A stretch of DNA of 64,000 nucleotides, taken from the NCBI RefSeq assembly GCF_910596095.1, contig NC_056534.1, positions 7,808,490 to 7,872,489 on the forward strand, written 5' to 3'. This DNA is from Thunnus maccoyii. Taxonomy: Eukaryota > Chordata > Actinopteri > Scombriformes > Scombridae. The stretch's first letter is position 1; each line of letters starts with the position of its first letter. The position numbers and the translations under genes were made by a program. The notes beneath the pieces are model-generated. The model saw nothing but the letters and a program-made list of their open reading frames with translations, ran no database searches and had not been told where the DNA came from. Positions 10,869 to 22,639 of this stretch are shown here, piece by piece.

Positions 10869-13612
10869 TCCACATTTTATATCATGAACATGTGCAAAAT
10901 GAATGTGGATTTAATTACAGTGATTTAAGGCCCACTTCTTTTAAACTTTTAGTTGAAGAACTACATTTTTAACAATTCATTTGTTGTAAGTTTTTATTTT
11001 ATTGCATTGCATTTTCCCTTGTTGGTAAAAATGGTAATTTCATTATTTTCCAGTTAACAGTACCCATTTAGTCGCCATCAAAATGACATAATACCAAAGC
11101 AGTGTAAAAGTATGATGTGTTTAACTGTGTGTTTAACCATGAGACCACAGCACAGATGCAGTTGAAGCCTCTGGCATTGCCTACAACCTGTCCAAACACA
11201 AAGATCCTTCATCAAAATTGCTCACTGGTGAATGTGGGAGTGAGAGGACACCCAGGAAGAGGTTTGGAAAGACCCTCAAGGTGTTCTGAGAATCATTTTG
11301 GGCAGCTGAGAAAGTGATTAACCTGACAGGAAAATAAACATAATACTGCTACAAACATGTAATATAACTTGTAGTATTGTAAAGTTGATCGAAGCCTAAT
11401 TGGATAATTCATTCTATGTGACCTCAGAGAAGAATATCATTTACCAGTTTAACTAAGGGTTGTGAACAGGGATTGCTTTGCTCAAAGGCATCAAAAGACA
11501 AGAAAAGTAAAGAGCACTGGCCCCGCAGTTGTCAGATTTCTAGTATGTTTCTCCAAGGACAGGCAGTTGGCAGGAAACTCATAGTTAAAATAGGATTAAT
11601 ACTGTCATTTTCATTTACAAGACAAGTACTTCTCATTTCTAACAAACAACATGTGCTGAAGTGTAGTGTTTGGGAGAGCTGCGATACCTCTTGCAATAGC
11701 TCTTGTTCATGTTAAGTTTGAAAGTTCTTATGTTAAGTTGCTTTGGGTAATAGCATCTGCCAAAATCTGATTTTTACAGATCTGCTTCAGTCACCCAAAT
11801 TAGTCAAATCAAATGCAAATCTTCCAAAGTTTTTGGTATAGAATTCCCCATTTGGGTTTCTTTGGACAGTGTTTCCTGTTAAGTGGCAGTGACGGGATAG
11901 TAACAAAAAGGGAGATTGGTATTTAAAGACTGTAACTTTGGAAGATATCCCCTTGATTTTACTAATCCAGATGGATGAAGCTTCATATTAGCCTCAGAAA
12001 AACTTCAGAATACATTTTTGCACAAAACGAAGACTGAATTTTGTCATCACATACATCGAAGGTACATTAGGAAGTTATCTTTTGATGGTCAGTGTGAGCA
12101 GGAGGAATGATTACAGCAAGAAAAACCTGTATCAATGTTCCTACGGACACCTGTCTATTGTTTTAAGATAGACTTGTGAACCCATCCTTTAATATCTGTG
12201 CATCCCTGTGCACAGGCTGAGCGTTGATGGGAGACAACGACTGTACCAATAATCCTTCTATTCTCTTTGTTAGCCAGTGTTTTACACCCAGCAGGGATAA
12301 TTGAAAGTGAATTTAGCACTTGCCACTTGTTTATTGTTTAATAAGAACAAGTGAAACAGCCTGAACCTGGCTGGTTGTTTTCAGCAGTCTTGTAAAAGTT
12401 GAGTTAATTAGGCTGATCGTCGAAGCTGACTGTGAAAGTGCACTTGTTATTTTCAATGAGCAACAAAGAGAGCACAAATATGTTTAAAAGATTTGGACAT
12501 ACACTTGTTTTACAATGATTTATTATTATTATTTTATTTTTAAGGGTTGATTTTTGTCATGTTTGGTTTCAATTCATTTGGTTCCCTTGATGCATTTTTT
12601 GTCGTTGTTTTCTACCACTTTGCACTCTAATGTTGCATTTCATTGTTTTTGAGGTGGAGTGGTTTTTTATCACCTGCACAAATCTGTTGATTCATGTTTG
12701 CTCACTTCACTTGTCAAGTTTTTAATGATAAAACTAAGACAAACCTAAACTAGGTCAAGTGAAATGCTGGTTCAACCAGTTCTTATTCAAACTAAGAGCT
12801 TGTCTACTGTCCATGCTGGAACAGCCTCCACCAGTCTGGGCTGGCAATTCAGGAAACTCTTCAGATGTCCTGCTTTGTTTCCCAATAGAGCTTTTCAGAA
12901 CTCCACTCAAGGCTTAAAGTATTTACAACACTGCAGTCTGCTTTTCCTCTAGCAAAACCTCCCTGGGGACGGTATTACAGCTAATGGGAGAGATATGGCC
13001 AAACAGATGGAGCTGGCATGCTGCAGACCCATCTCTGTCTCTGACAGTTTGAGCTGGGTTTTTTGTTTTCTAGTTTGTTTGTTTGTTTTAGAGAGTTAGC
13101 CAATTTTGGGGGTTAAATCTCAAATACCATGTCCTCATAGGACTGAGCGGTTTATTTGTGAGCCAAGTCCTATGCTGCATGGTGTAATTTGTAAAGAATT
13201 AGAAGGGTAGAGAAAATTCTCCTGCAGAAATGACAATGTGCAAGTGCTTTGTGGCTAAACAAGTGACCTTTTTGTAAAGGCTCATGATTTTGTGAAATAT
13301 ATGAAAACTTTTAGGTTACAGAACAAACAGAACAAAGACAGATTTGGTTAGCAATGCTTTAAAGGAGGGAATATTGTTAACATATACAAACACACACAAA
13401 CATATACAGTATAGTCCAGTCCCAACAGCATGAGCGGAAGCACAGATTTAAGCTATAAAGACAGTTATTATACAGCTATTTACATAAACTGCTCTGCAGT
13501 TTGGAGTCTCTGTAAGACTACATAATATGAAATCTTTAAATCCTAATGCATTCCTGCATTTTGTCATAAAGCACCTTAAAATTTCATTGTAATATGTTGG
13601 GAAATGTTCATG
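10869..13612. other. non-coding, nothing recognised
   Basis: AT-rich; no exon with splice sites, no RNA gene. This is where an IL2RB gene might have been expected downstream of c1qtnf6 by mammalian order; no cytokine-receptor motif was seen. Confidence 0.5.
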
Positions 13613-14504
13613 TTTAAAGAATCAGTTCACCCAAATCACAAAAAAGTGTTATGTTTTCCACCTAAACCTACCTATGCAGATATTTTTGGTGTTTAGAGAT
13701 TCAACACAGTTTTCATTGAGACTATTTCTTCAGTGGAAAATAGTTCCAATAAAAACTGTTGACGGTGCAGATTTTCCAGAGTAACCACATCACGGAAAGA
13801 GATTAGCTTTTTTTTTTCAGCACCCCAAACAAAATTTCGTTTCATCTCTATAATTGAGTCCTTTAGTTTAGTAGATTAGGGTGTGTGTAGGAAGAGATTC
13901 AAAAGTTGGAATTAACGCTGCACATGAAAAGAAGGGTCTGACTTGTAATTAGCCACCACACACCTCGAAGACATCAGCAACGGTAGAGATGTTGAGGTGT
14001 GCAATGTTGAGATAATACAGAGAGAATGAAGTGTTTGATTAAATGTTTTAGACTATGTATCAGTTTAATGTTTTACCATCTATGTCTTGAACCATAAAAC
14101 AAAACCTGAACTGAGAAGAGAAGCTCCAGAGAAAAGCAGGCCTATGCCAGAAGAGGCCTTCCTGAAACAGTCACTATTGCTGGGCGTTTGACGGACGGTG
14201 AGTGAAACCACTTCCTCCAGGTCAGCGAAACAGGATAAGACAACATCCTTACTCCTACACTCATGTGGGACCAATAGGAACATCCTCACATCAAACTTGA
14301 AACATGCAGGGCCGTGCTCTGAGGTTTTGGGCATGGTTTCAAATTTCCTGCAGTATTTTAATGTTTCGCTGTGTGGCACTATTATATCAAGGTGGTGGGA
14401 AAAATTTCAGCAACGCTTCAGCAAATAAAACTGAAACTATCTGCACCATTAGGGGTTAGTGGGAGAATGTGTTTTTGCAATTTAGGGGAACAAACCCTTT
14501 AAAG
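13613..14504. mobile_element. 890-bp element with ~30-bp imperfect terminal inverted repeats
   Basis: The left end TTTAAAGAATCAGTTCACCC + AAATCACAAAAA is mirrored at the right by (reverse complement) TTTAAAGGGTTTGTTCCCCT + AAATTGCAAAAA. The interior has no credible transposase; the ~100-codon minus-strand frame at 14,080-14,379 shows no domain. Probably a non-autonomous DNA transposon lying 550 bp past the c1qtnf6 stop. Confidence 0.55.
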
Positions 14505-14914
14505 CTAAGTGTTCTTCTGAGAGGCACAAAGGAAACATTTGTTAAAGACAGCAATCTGTCTGAACACATTTTAATCTGACAGAAACTCTATGCACGTTTA
14601 GAACCGTCATAGTACAGATATATAAAGTAATTACACAGATTTATGATTCCTGATAAATGATTTAACTTGTGTTTTTACACAAAGTCCCTGAAAGGAGTAA
14701 TCCAAGAGGGAAAACTAGCACAGCACAGGAGTAGGAAAAATGATTTACTTTGTACAACAGTTTTTTCTAGTGCAAAGGAAGTAATGACTTTCTTTCCTAA
14801 TTATGTGCTGTGCTACCTTTCACTATATTATGGTTCCTTTTAGTTTTAAGATTTTTTAAGGGAAGTCCTCATTTAAGAAAACACAGCATGTTCCTCTCCC
14901 GGATGGAATGAATA

Positions 14915-14920
14915 TTTAAT
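14915..14920 (-). promoter_or_regulatory. candidate poly(A) signal of c1qtnf6 (ATTAAA)
   Basis: A minus-strand ATTAAA lies about 130 nt beyond the c1qtnf6 stop. No canonical AATAAA was noticed between it and the stop. The hexamer is common by chance in AT-rich DNA, so this is a weak call. Confidence 0.3.
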
Positions 14921-15049
14921 AAGCACCAAACTTGTAATGTCATGTATTAGTTCTCCTCTCTTGGCATAAAGCAGTATCCACGGCAAAAAAGACGAAATAA
15001 TCCGACACAGAGATTTTGCCACTCCACTCATCCCTCATCCCGTCCATTT

Positions 15050-15597
15050 TCACTGGACGCTAGGTGCCACCAGGTACCCGTTGAAGGTGATGTAAACATC
15101 CACGTCATCGCTGTAAACGGCGTTCTCCCTCTCCCTCTTGTAGAGTCGGACCCAGACCTCGTCATTAAGAGCCAGATCCAGCATGACGCTTTGACTCTGC
15201 ATGATGGACCTCTCGCTGGGCTGAGCGTACAGGATCACCTGCTCCTTATCGTTGTGCATCAGATGGAGGTAGGTCTCCTTAAAGTTCCAGGTATGGATGT
15301 TGACGTTGAAGAAGTAGATCCCCGGCACGTAGCAGTAGAACTTGCCCTTGAACATGTTGAAGTGCTCGTGGAGGTTGACGAACACCGTGTCGAACACCAG
15401 AGCCTGGTAGTAGTCCACGCTGTGCAGGGACTTGCGACGTCCCACTGAGAAGGAAGAGTGAGGTATCTTGCAGGCGTCTCCCGGGGCTCCTGCCTGGCCT
15501 TTGCTGCCTTTAGGGCCCATGGGTCCCCGGTGCCCGTGGGGTCCCTCCAGACCTGGTTTTCCGGGTGTACCTTTATCCCCTTTGTCCCCTTTATCAC
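15050..15597 (-). CDS. c1qtnf6: c1qtnf6 last coding exon (collagen repeats + C1q domain)
   Basis: The acceptor CCCTGCAG precedes GTGATAAAGG at 15,597; the stop TGA is at 15,052-15,050. It encodes three G-D-K triplets, eleven more Gly-X-Y triplets, then a full C1q fold: FSVGRRK start, FDTVFVN strand, [42 protein letters not shown], and YITFNGYLV at the end. No frameshift or internal stop. GC content is clearly above the surrounding DNA, as usual for a fish coding exon. Antisense open frames across this exon are shadows. Confidence 0.95.
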
Positions 15598-18500
15598 CTG
15601 CAGGGATGAGAGGAAAGCCAGGTTAGCAGCGCAGGCGGAAACATCCACTTAATCTGGATTTATTTTATCTTATTTAACTTGGGTGTATAAAGGAAATTTA
15701 AATATTTCAGCACTTAATATGTCTTTTTTTTCAAGAATGGTCCAGACTACATGATTGGCCAGAGCGGCTGTAACTTCAAATTTCTAAGAACATGAAGAAC
15801 ACTGCAGATTTACAGAGGTGATCTTGCCATTTAGTCGAGTGCAGCTCTTACAAAGAAAACAGGTCAAAGCCTTTATCCGGGCTTTTAGTGCAGGACAGAT
15901 CGTTTTGTCACACAATACCATTAAGCTTTTTTCTTTTATGATGGTTTCAAATCCAGAATTGGCAACAACATGCTGCAAGACCTTCACATCTGAAACTCTA
16001 AATCCTGCTTATAAATCTAAACTTGTATTTATCTTAATTTTAAGCCTCTCTTGGACTGTAACACAAGATGTTCTAAAAGAAGTTTGTAAGGAGGGTCTGC
16101 TGAAAAATGTGAGTTGTATTCAAGTGCTAGGAATTTTAAATGCTGAATCATTTAAATAATCTGTGACCTTTATTGAGCTCAACTGTGGAGCACTAGGAAC
16201 CGCAATAACAGTGATGTAATTTAATTCTTCTAAAGTCTTCAGGAAAGATTATGTAATGCCAAAATGTGGAGAGAGAAAAAGAGAGAGAGAGAGAGAGAGA
16301 GAAAAGGATAAAAGGTGAGTTTTGAAAGTTAGAAATCTCCTGGCTGAAAGCACTTGGCTGAAAAACAAAAACAAATCTCATACGGGAGAATTATAGTCTG
16401 GTTTCAAAATTATACACTTTAAGCGTCAAAACAGCAATTTCATACAGATGATAAACTCTGAGTTCAACAGATTGGAACACTGTAGCACATGTAATCAAGA
16501 TAAGCACCACTATTTTCATCCTCATCTCACCATTCAGTGACCCTGCATGCCCCGTACAGAAGCATCTGCATTCATAACGTCTCTCTGCTTATTTACTCAG
16601 GCATTTCCATTCATTTACTTTCTACAGTCTACCTCACATATGCTATACTTTGGACAGAGATAGCTGTTTCCCTCTGCTTCTAGTCTTTATGCTAAGCTAA
16701 GATGATCAACTCCCAGCTCTAGCTCCATAGAGTGATATGAATCTTCTCATCTAACACACAGTGAATAACTGCATTTCCCAAAATGCTGAACTATTCCTTT
16801 TTTCAGCTCATGTTTACAGTTTATATCCTGCTTCTGTGACATGTGGCAGTTTTCCGCCACAACAACCTAACATCTCCGGATTTTAAAATTATAAGAGACT
16901 TGACGGCAAGCTCTAAAAATGATTAATAAGCCTCTCTTACCACTCCTAAGTGAAACATCTCTGTTTAAGTGAATGTTTGGAGTGTTGCTGTTGTTGCCAG
17001 TGCTGTGCTATGAAATCCAGTGACAATGCTTACAGGCTTTTATAAACTTCATTATCCATATCACTATGAAGCAGCTGTACAAAAAAGGCCTGGGAGCTAA
17101 GCAAACATCCCCTTAATAATAAACAGAAGCAAATAAACTAAGAAGTAAAACAGCCTTTTGAAAGTGTTGTATTAAAAGTAAGACAGTTTTAGTGATTTGC
17201 AGTTGAGGCATAACATAACATCTTTAACCCGAATCATCTGGGTAAATTCAAACAGAAGCGACGCAGCCAACAGACTTGACTTCAAAAAGTCTTGCTATGT
17301 TGTCTCCGGGATGTTGTTTTACTTAGATCCCTTCAGGCAGGTCCTAATGTGGTCATGAGTTAAACACTTCTTGGTTGGTTAAACCACAGAGGAAGAAGCC
17401 ACAGCATTGCCCTCGCTGTCTGCTCCACAGCGTGACCAACACTTCCTGCAGACCTGAGGTAAACACCAGTGATCCCTCTCTACAGATCCACAACGATCTG
17501 TCCAGCTGTGACCAGTGTCCACAGAAAGAGGACAGTTATAGTAGTTTCCACAAACAACAGCTTAGCACCACCTCTACGCTTGATGACCATATATGGGACT
17601 GATGTGTCAACTTTACATTCTGCATTTTCTTTTTTATTTCTTAGTGTTTACAAGAGCAATAACCACCTTCATACAGTGTTAGATACCACTTTGTGATGTC
17701 CAATAAATTCCTGGAGCACATTTGAAACAACTAATGCTTATTTTCTGGTTCAGTCCCTTACCATCAACATGCCTCATTTCTTCTAACTGGGCTGGTTATT
17801 CACAATATTATTCAAAATACCCAATATGCCCCATGGCTACACTGCAAATGTACATGTTGAGACAGTGAAAATTGCATATCTATTTCATCCATCATTGATT
17901 CCACTCTGCATGAGTGAAACAAAAAAAGGCTAGAGAAAAGCGCTGGCTCTTTGGATTAAAACCTGACATTCTGTTTAATTTAAATGTGACATCACGTTGT
18001 CTTTATTGGATCTGTTATTTGCATTGAAAGGACAAGACAAATATGCTGTAAAACAACAAAATGGTTCCAGATATGGAAGTTACGTTGCCAATAGTTAGTT
18101 GAAGTGTCAAAGTGCTAAAGGTTCTGGACTAAAACATCTCACACTTGTGTACAGATGGAAAAAAACGGAAAAAGCAGGAACACAAGAAACATCTGTCAAG
18201 TTTAAATCCAAGATCTGGCGCTATTTTGGATCTCACTTTTTAAAAAGACAAAGCATCATGATGATGATTGAAGCTGTTTGTAAACTCATGTATCACAGTA
18301 ATATAACCAACAAACTGTTTTGCCAAAAGCCTCTAAAAATATATCAGTCTATTCTGATTATTAAAAAAATGAACAAAATTGTACATACAGCATACAAACT
18401 CTACTGGTATACCCTTAAGACTGAACCTACATCTGTGAAACAGCACGGACTCTGGACCAGAAACAGGCAACATCAGCTGTCTGTGATCAACACACTAAAA

Positions 18501-20219
18501 ACAGACATTGCCTCGTCATTGATCAGGAGTCAAAGCAAGTTCAGAGAAAGATTAAAACCATCTTTGAATGTAGACAGAGGTAACCATCACCCCACCATAC
18601 GTGACCATTTGGCATCACGTCACTGAAGTTCCACACTCAGATCTTGGGATGACCCCTAAAGGTGCAGACACACCGAATCCATTGATGGATGTCAAGTCAA
18701 CGGATCCCAGTCATTTTCTATGGAGAGCAGGAGATCTGGCTGTGTATGATGGTGCATGATGGATACTGCACAGCATGTTGACGGACCAACAACTATATCT
18801 GAATTTGCATAGTCACAACTCGACCTCAACTTTATGCAAATGAGGTCCGTCCAGCGCAACGTGGCCGGCTCATGAAACTCAGATCAAACTGTCATGCTAG
18901 GCCATGCTGATCAATTATGAATCAATATATTACTGCATTGCCTGTTTCTTGCCTCAAATGTTTCAGAAACATACTTTAAATTACTATTTAGCTGTAAAAT
19001 GACATCGTTTGTAATGCAGCCACCATATTGACAATGGCAGAGCAAAAAGCAAACACTGCCGAACTCGCAATACGTCACCCACCACATCACCCACTGGCCA
19101 CAGAGTTCAGTGGACCGGTGCATCCAGATCCGTCATCGTCGGAGTCTGTGTGTCTGCACCATAAGCCATGGATAAGATAAGATAAGAGATGATAAGAGAA
19201 GGAGTTGACACAACATATAAAACTTTGACTTCACACTGACATCTTACATGAGCGCCTTTCGAGACCTCCATCATTGCACAGCTGCGATTCAGCAACACTT
19301 CTGTTTTATTGCTTCATTTGAATCAACAATGTGGGACAAAATGCAGCCTCAGGGGTTGACAGCTCTCAGAAACAGATCGGTTTTATCCTATTTCTTCTGA
19401 AACAAAGACCCTTTTCCTTTGAAGTAATCAAGGACCTTGAAAAAAATAAATAACTGCAATAGTTCCTAGAGTATATTTTGCGTTTGCTTGATCTCTCACT
19501 GGCTTCCGAGTGTCAAATAATATCATTTTGACAAACCATGAATTTAATCATTCAATTTTCAGTAAAGGTTTAAACTGAGTTTTGGTGTGCAGGCTCTTAG
19601 GGCTGCATACATCTTGGTCCATATGTGTGTCTAAATTGTGTCAATCACCATCATCACCCATCATTTTTTTTGATACTGCAGAGTCCAGTTAGTTTATGGC
19701 CATGTGGAAAGTTCTACTTCAGCCGCAGAGACTTTTTGGCTTTTGATTTGTGTCCAAGAACTCAAAATTGGACTTTGGTCCCTTCCATGGAAAAGTTCCT
19801 GAGTTCTGCAGTAAAGGGCCTTAATTACCTAAAAATATGTGCGTGCATGCATTGTGTTTGCATGCCTGTGTGAGAGAGAGTGAGAGAGAAAAATGAGATT
19901 TTTTTCCTTTTCTTGGTTCAGCGGTTGGACTGGTTTGGGGGTTGATCGTGGGTCAGAACAGACCTGGAATGTCCAGCTATCAAAGGACCGGCACATAAAA
20001 CAACAGAGTGATGACACATTGTTTGGACCACTCTTTTCAAGTTGGCCACTAAGACTTCGGTATTAATTATTGTATGTTCTCACGAAACCCTCTCCAGCTG
20101 TGATGGCGTGACTCCTGGATATAAAATCCTTGTATTCTTAATCTCTTTCTTTCATCACATTTTTCTATCACTATTTCTCTGTTTAAACACACACTTGCAC
20201 AAACAAATAAAGTCACACA

Positions 20220-20252
<33 letters not shown>

Positions 20253-22639
20253 AACTAGACACAATTGTTTTCCCAATTGGACTTCCTCACTGATTTACAA
20301 AACACTAATTCATATAAGCTGTCAAAAACTTGACTGTGTGTCTTGGCTCAGAGTGTGTTAATAGGTTTGATACCTGATTGAGTATCAACTTGGATCAACT
20401 CTGATCATGAAGTGAGTAAAAATAACCACAGGAAAAAAATTTGTTGTTTCAGGCAAAACCAAAAGTTTGAGAAAAAATCAGATGTTTTACTACAAACCAG
20501 CCAGTATTCCTACGCCTGAACATCCAGCTCTGGGTTTGCTGTTGTTTGTGATTATTTGATTTAACACAAATTTATTTAGAAATACACACCAGCTGAGCAT
20601 AACATCACGAAATATTTAAGATCATGCACATTTCCAGGTCTATATTTATATTCTGGGGCTCTATTGGAATATCTTTACATGATTTACAGTTTAAAAAACT
20701 CCTTATTTATCTTATACTGGTTCTTTATGCAGTCCCTCAGTTCAGCCTCTTTCTGACACAGGCTATTTTAGCTCCTGTCTCTTTAAGGCGCCCCTCCCGA
20801 TGAGCCCACTCTGTTTTAATTGGTTAGCTCTCAGAAGCTGCCCCTTGGCTAAACAAACAGTAATAGTAGGATTGTTGCCAGAATTCAATCCAAAAATATG
20901 CGAGAGGACATTGTGGAACAACCATAGCAACAAAGGCTACCAACAGACGACCGTTTGTGGGCACACACGAACAATCTGATGTCATCACGAGGAGGAAGTA
21001 GAGGCGACATTTCAAACGGAGCATTCAGGGCAGGCTGAAGCCCTGACTTTTGACTTGCAGGGAAAATTTTTAAATACGTTCACCTCAAGTTTTGGACCTT
21101 TGACCATATATAACATAGACATCCGACATCATAACAATATAAAAATAACATACAATCACATAAAGCATGATATGTCACCTTTAACATAGAGCCTCAAGAT
21201 TAGGTCGCGGCCACCTTAAGGCTCTTTAAATCCGAGTTTATATTGTATATAATGTTATTACAAAACAAATTCACAGTTAATCACATTACCACTAAGTTAT
21301 TGATAATAAACTAACAGTAACCACACATGGGTTGGATTGCTAATCCAGCCATTGTCCTGATGCATCATGGTGCTGCCAATGTTGGTGTTCTTTCTGTATT
21401 TGGTATTTGGTAGTTTTTACTCATCATATCTTCTTTTTTGGACTGGGTTTGGGTGATTGGATCCCTTTTTTAAAAAATGAATTCATATACGTTGGGTTCA
21501 GGAAACTCTTTAGGTCCATTTCGGATCAGATCCAAAAATGTGGACCCTTGAAGACCTCTACATCTACCTCTACTACCCATTCTGCTACTTCCCTTTATCT
21601 TTGTTGTGTTGATACAGGCATGGGGATATGCAGATGATATTCGACAGACTACAAACAAATGAATTGAAGGTGAAGGTGGTTTATTTTTTGTACTCAGTTT
21701 CCGCTGTATGCATTAAGATAGAAGGGATGTGTTTTCTAGAATTTGCCAAATAAAATGAAAGCTATTCTCCATGACTAGTTAAATTTCTTCACTGCATGGC
21801 TTACAAAAATTCAGATGTTGATATGCATTTTCTATGACAGACGCTGTCATAATCTGTAAAAGTTGTTCATACTTGGCAGTCTGTTTCTGTCTGTTGAATA
21901 GAGGTTGATTTTTAAAGTGGTTCCAGGTTTTTTCTTTCGGTGGAGTGTCTAATTTCCTTTTCAAAGGAGTCTCGCTTTTATACTTTGTCTCATTCCTACT
22001 TAACCATCAACGCATGGTAACACTTCAGCAACACTTTTCCATTATAACATATACAGCTTGATTACTCTTCTGATTTAACAGTAGCCTTGCCAGACACACA
22101 ACCATCTGGAAAAGCGGAAGCGGTGACACGATTAAGGGAATGTAACTGGGAGACAGTGACGCAAATACTCTAGGATGTATTGTTTTTGGTGAATGAACAT
22201 GCAACCTTTTCAACAAAGACTGTATTCTTTGCTAAATGCAGACATACAAATCAATGATAAAGGCTGACTTTCCATATTCTACTGTATTCTGCAAGAAACA
22301 GAGGAAGAACGTGGAAACCGAAAAACTGACGACTTGCCAAACAGACAGGATGTACAGCTTAACTTAAAGTGGTGCTTCTTAAACTGCACACAGGTTGAAG
22401 TGAGCAGTACTCAGTAGCTGACAGAAGCTAATCAAGGCTCTGGTACCTTTGAGGATGGTCATGTTGATGACAGTGCGGACCTCTGGCATCTGGTATTGGG
22501 CCGCAGCTGCTGAAGGCTCAGAGTGATCGCAGCAACGTCTGCAGAGTCTGGAAGGAGGTCTGGAGAGGGGGGGGACACAGCAAACCAGGGGGAGGAGCAA
22601 AAGCAGCCTCAAACACACTGCCAACATGGCTGTCACAAC
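15050..22639 (-). CDS. c1qtnf6: C1q/TNF-related protein gene (c1qtnf6-like), whole coding region
   Basis: Secreted adipokine-type protein expected to trimerise through its C-terminal C1q domain and act outside the cell. Joining the two coding exons (22,627-22,447 and 15,597-15,050; phase-1 junction completing a Gly codon) gives 242 aa: hydrophobic signal peptide (about residues 1-20), Cys-rich neck with an RCC motif (Cys29, 32, 33), an N-M-T glycosylation sequon at Asn55, 14 uninterrupted Gly-X-Y triplets (about 61-102), then the C1q domain (about 106-242). The single intron is 6.8 kb. Human CTRP6 and CTRP1 are somewhat longer (about 260-280 aa). The C1q domain mixes features: [20 protein letters not shown] matches CTRP6, while the [13 protein letters not shown] stretch resembles CTRP1. 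Linkage to tmprss6 favours C1QTNF6. Family assignment is very secure; the paralogue name is about 75% secure. Confidence 0.9.
16269..16304. repeat. (GA)n microsatellite in c1qtnf6 intron
   Basis: GA repeat with one AAAA interruption. Confidence 0.9.
16625..16802 (-). repeat. partial copy of the 10,528 element, minus orientation
   Basis: The minus strand reads AAAGGAATAGTTCAGCATTT, TTAGATGAGAAGATTCATAT, TTAGCTTAGCATAAAGACTA and GAGGGAAACAGCTATCTCTG, matching the left half of the family; the right half is absent. Confidence 0.6.
18150..18360 (+). pseudogene. possible BED-finger (hAT/ZBED-like) relic
   Basis: Within a 175-codon open frame (18,099-18,626) the segment [11 protein letters not shown], then ~20 residues on AVCKL, then YHSNITNK and KIYQS resembles the BED zinc finger (K-S-x-[IV]-W-x-[YH]-F, C-x-x-C, NTTNL, H-x-x-x-[IV]). 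The second Cys (CKLM for CKxC) and the His pair are lost, so it could not bind zinc. No hAT dimerisation domain follows. It may be chance; recognition is from motif memory. Confidence 0.35.
18660..19161. mobile_element. 502-bp MITE-like element with TIRs and TAA target duplication
   Basis: GGTGCAGACACAC at 18,661 is mirrored exactly by GTGTGTCTGCACC ending 19,160; similarity continues inward imperfectly for about 35 bp. TAA flanks both sides (18,657-18,659 and 19,162-19,164), the 3-bp target type expected of PIF/Harbinger elements. The interior contains no transposase. Confidence 0.65.
20214..20250. repeat. (CA)n microsatellite in c1qtnf6 intron
   Basis: About 15 pure AC units after ACACAG. 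Confidence 0.92.
20630..21187. repeat. interspersed repeat ending in TATGTCACCTTTAA
   Basis: Contains ATTCTGGGGCTCTATTGGAA, TCTTTAAGGCGCCCCTCCCG, TGGTTAGCTCTCAGAAGCTG, CCTTGGCTAAACAAACAGTA and a terminal AAGCATGATATGTCACCTTT block, an order common in fish genomes. The left terminus is unclear. The minus-strand frame across it is not a gene. Confidence 0.5.
22447..22639 (-). CDS. c1qtnf6: c1qtnf6 first coding exon (signal peptide, Cys neck)
   Basis: A good acceptor (pyrimidine tract then TAG) on the minus strand puts the exon start at 22,639. The first ATG is at 22,627, after 12 nt of 5' UTR (an upstream in-frame GTG is not used as the start). The exon codes 60 residues beginning [10 protein letters not shown] and ending NMTILK plus the first base of a Gly codon; the donor is AAAG|GTACC. 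N-M/I-T-I-L-K-G immediately before the collagen stretch is a hallmark of the CTRP1/CTRP6 pair. Because an acceptor precedes the ATG, at least one further upstream non-coding exon must exist. Confidence 0.88.

Larger units (their letters stand above)
15598..22446 (-). other. c1qtnf6 intron (6.8 kb)
   Basis: The single intron within the coding region, GT-AG on the minus strand. It contains a (GA)n tract near 16.27 kb, repeat fragments near 16.63 kb, a possible BED-finger relic near 18.15 kb, a 502-bp inverted-repeat element at 18.66 kb, a (CA)n tract at 20.2 kb and a repeat copy at 20.63-21.19 kb. No further exon of this gene is needed: the two coding exons join in phase. Confidence 0.8.

Noticed and set aside
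15191-15448. Plus-strand open frame opposite the C1q exon
   Set aside because: Antisense shadow of a strongly supported coding exon.
15259-15648. Second minus-strand open frame across the C1q exon
   Set aside because: Out-of-frame reading of the same exon, crossing its splice acceptor.
17375-17602. 75-codon frame with Cys-rich ectodomain-like look
   Set aside because: No flanking consensus splice sites that extend it, no recognisable fold, and plus orientation inside the c1qtnf6 intron.
22628-22636. GTG-initiated extension of c1qtnf6 (three residues upstream of the ATG)
   Set aside because: Vertebrate initiation at the first ATG (22,627) gives a proper signal peptide; the GTG lies in the 5' UTR right after the splice acceptor.
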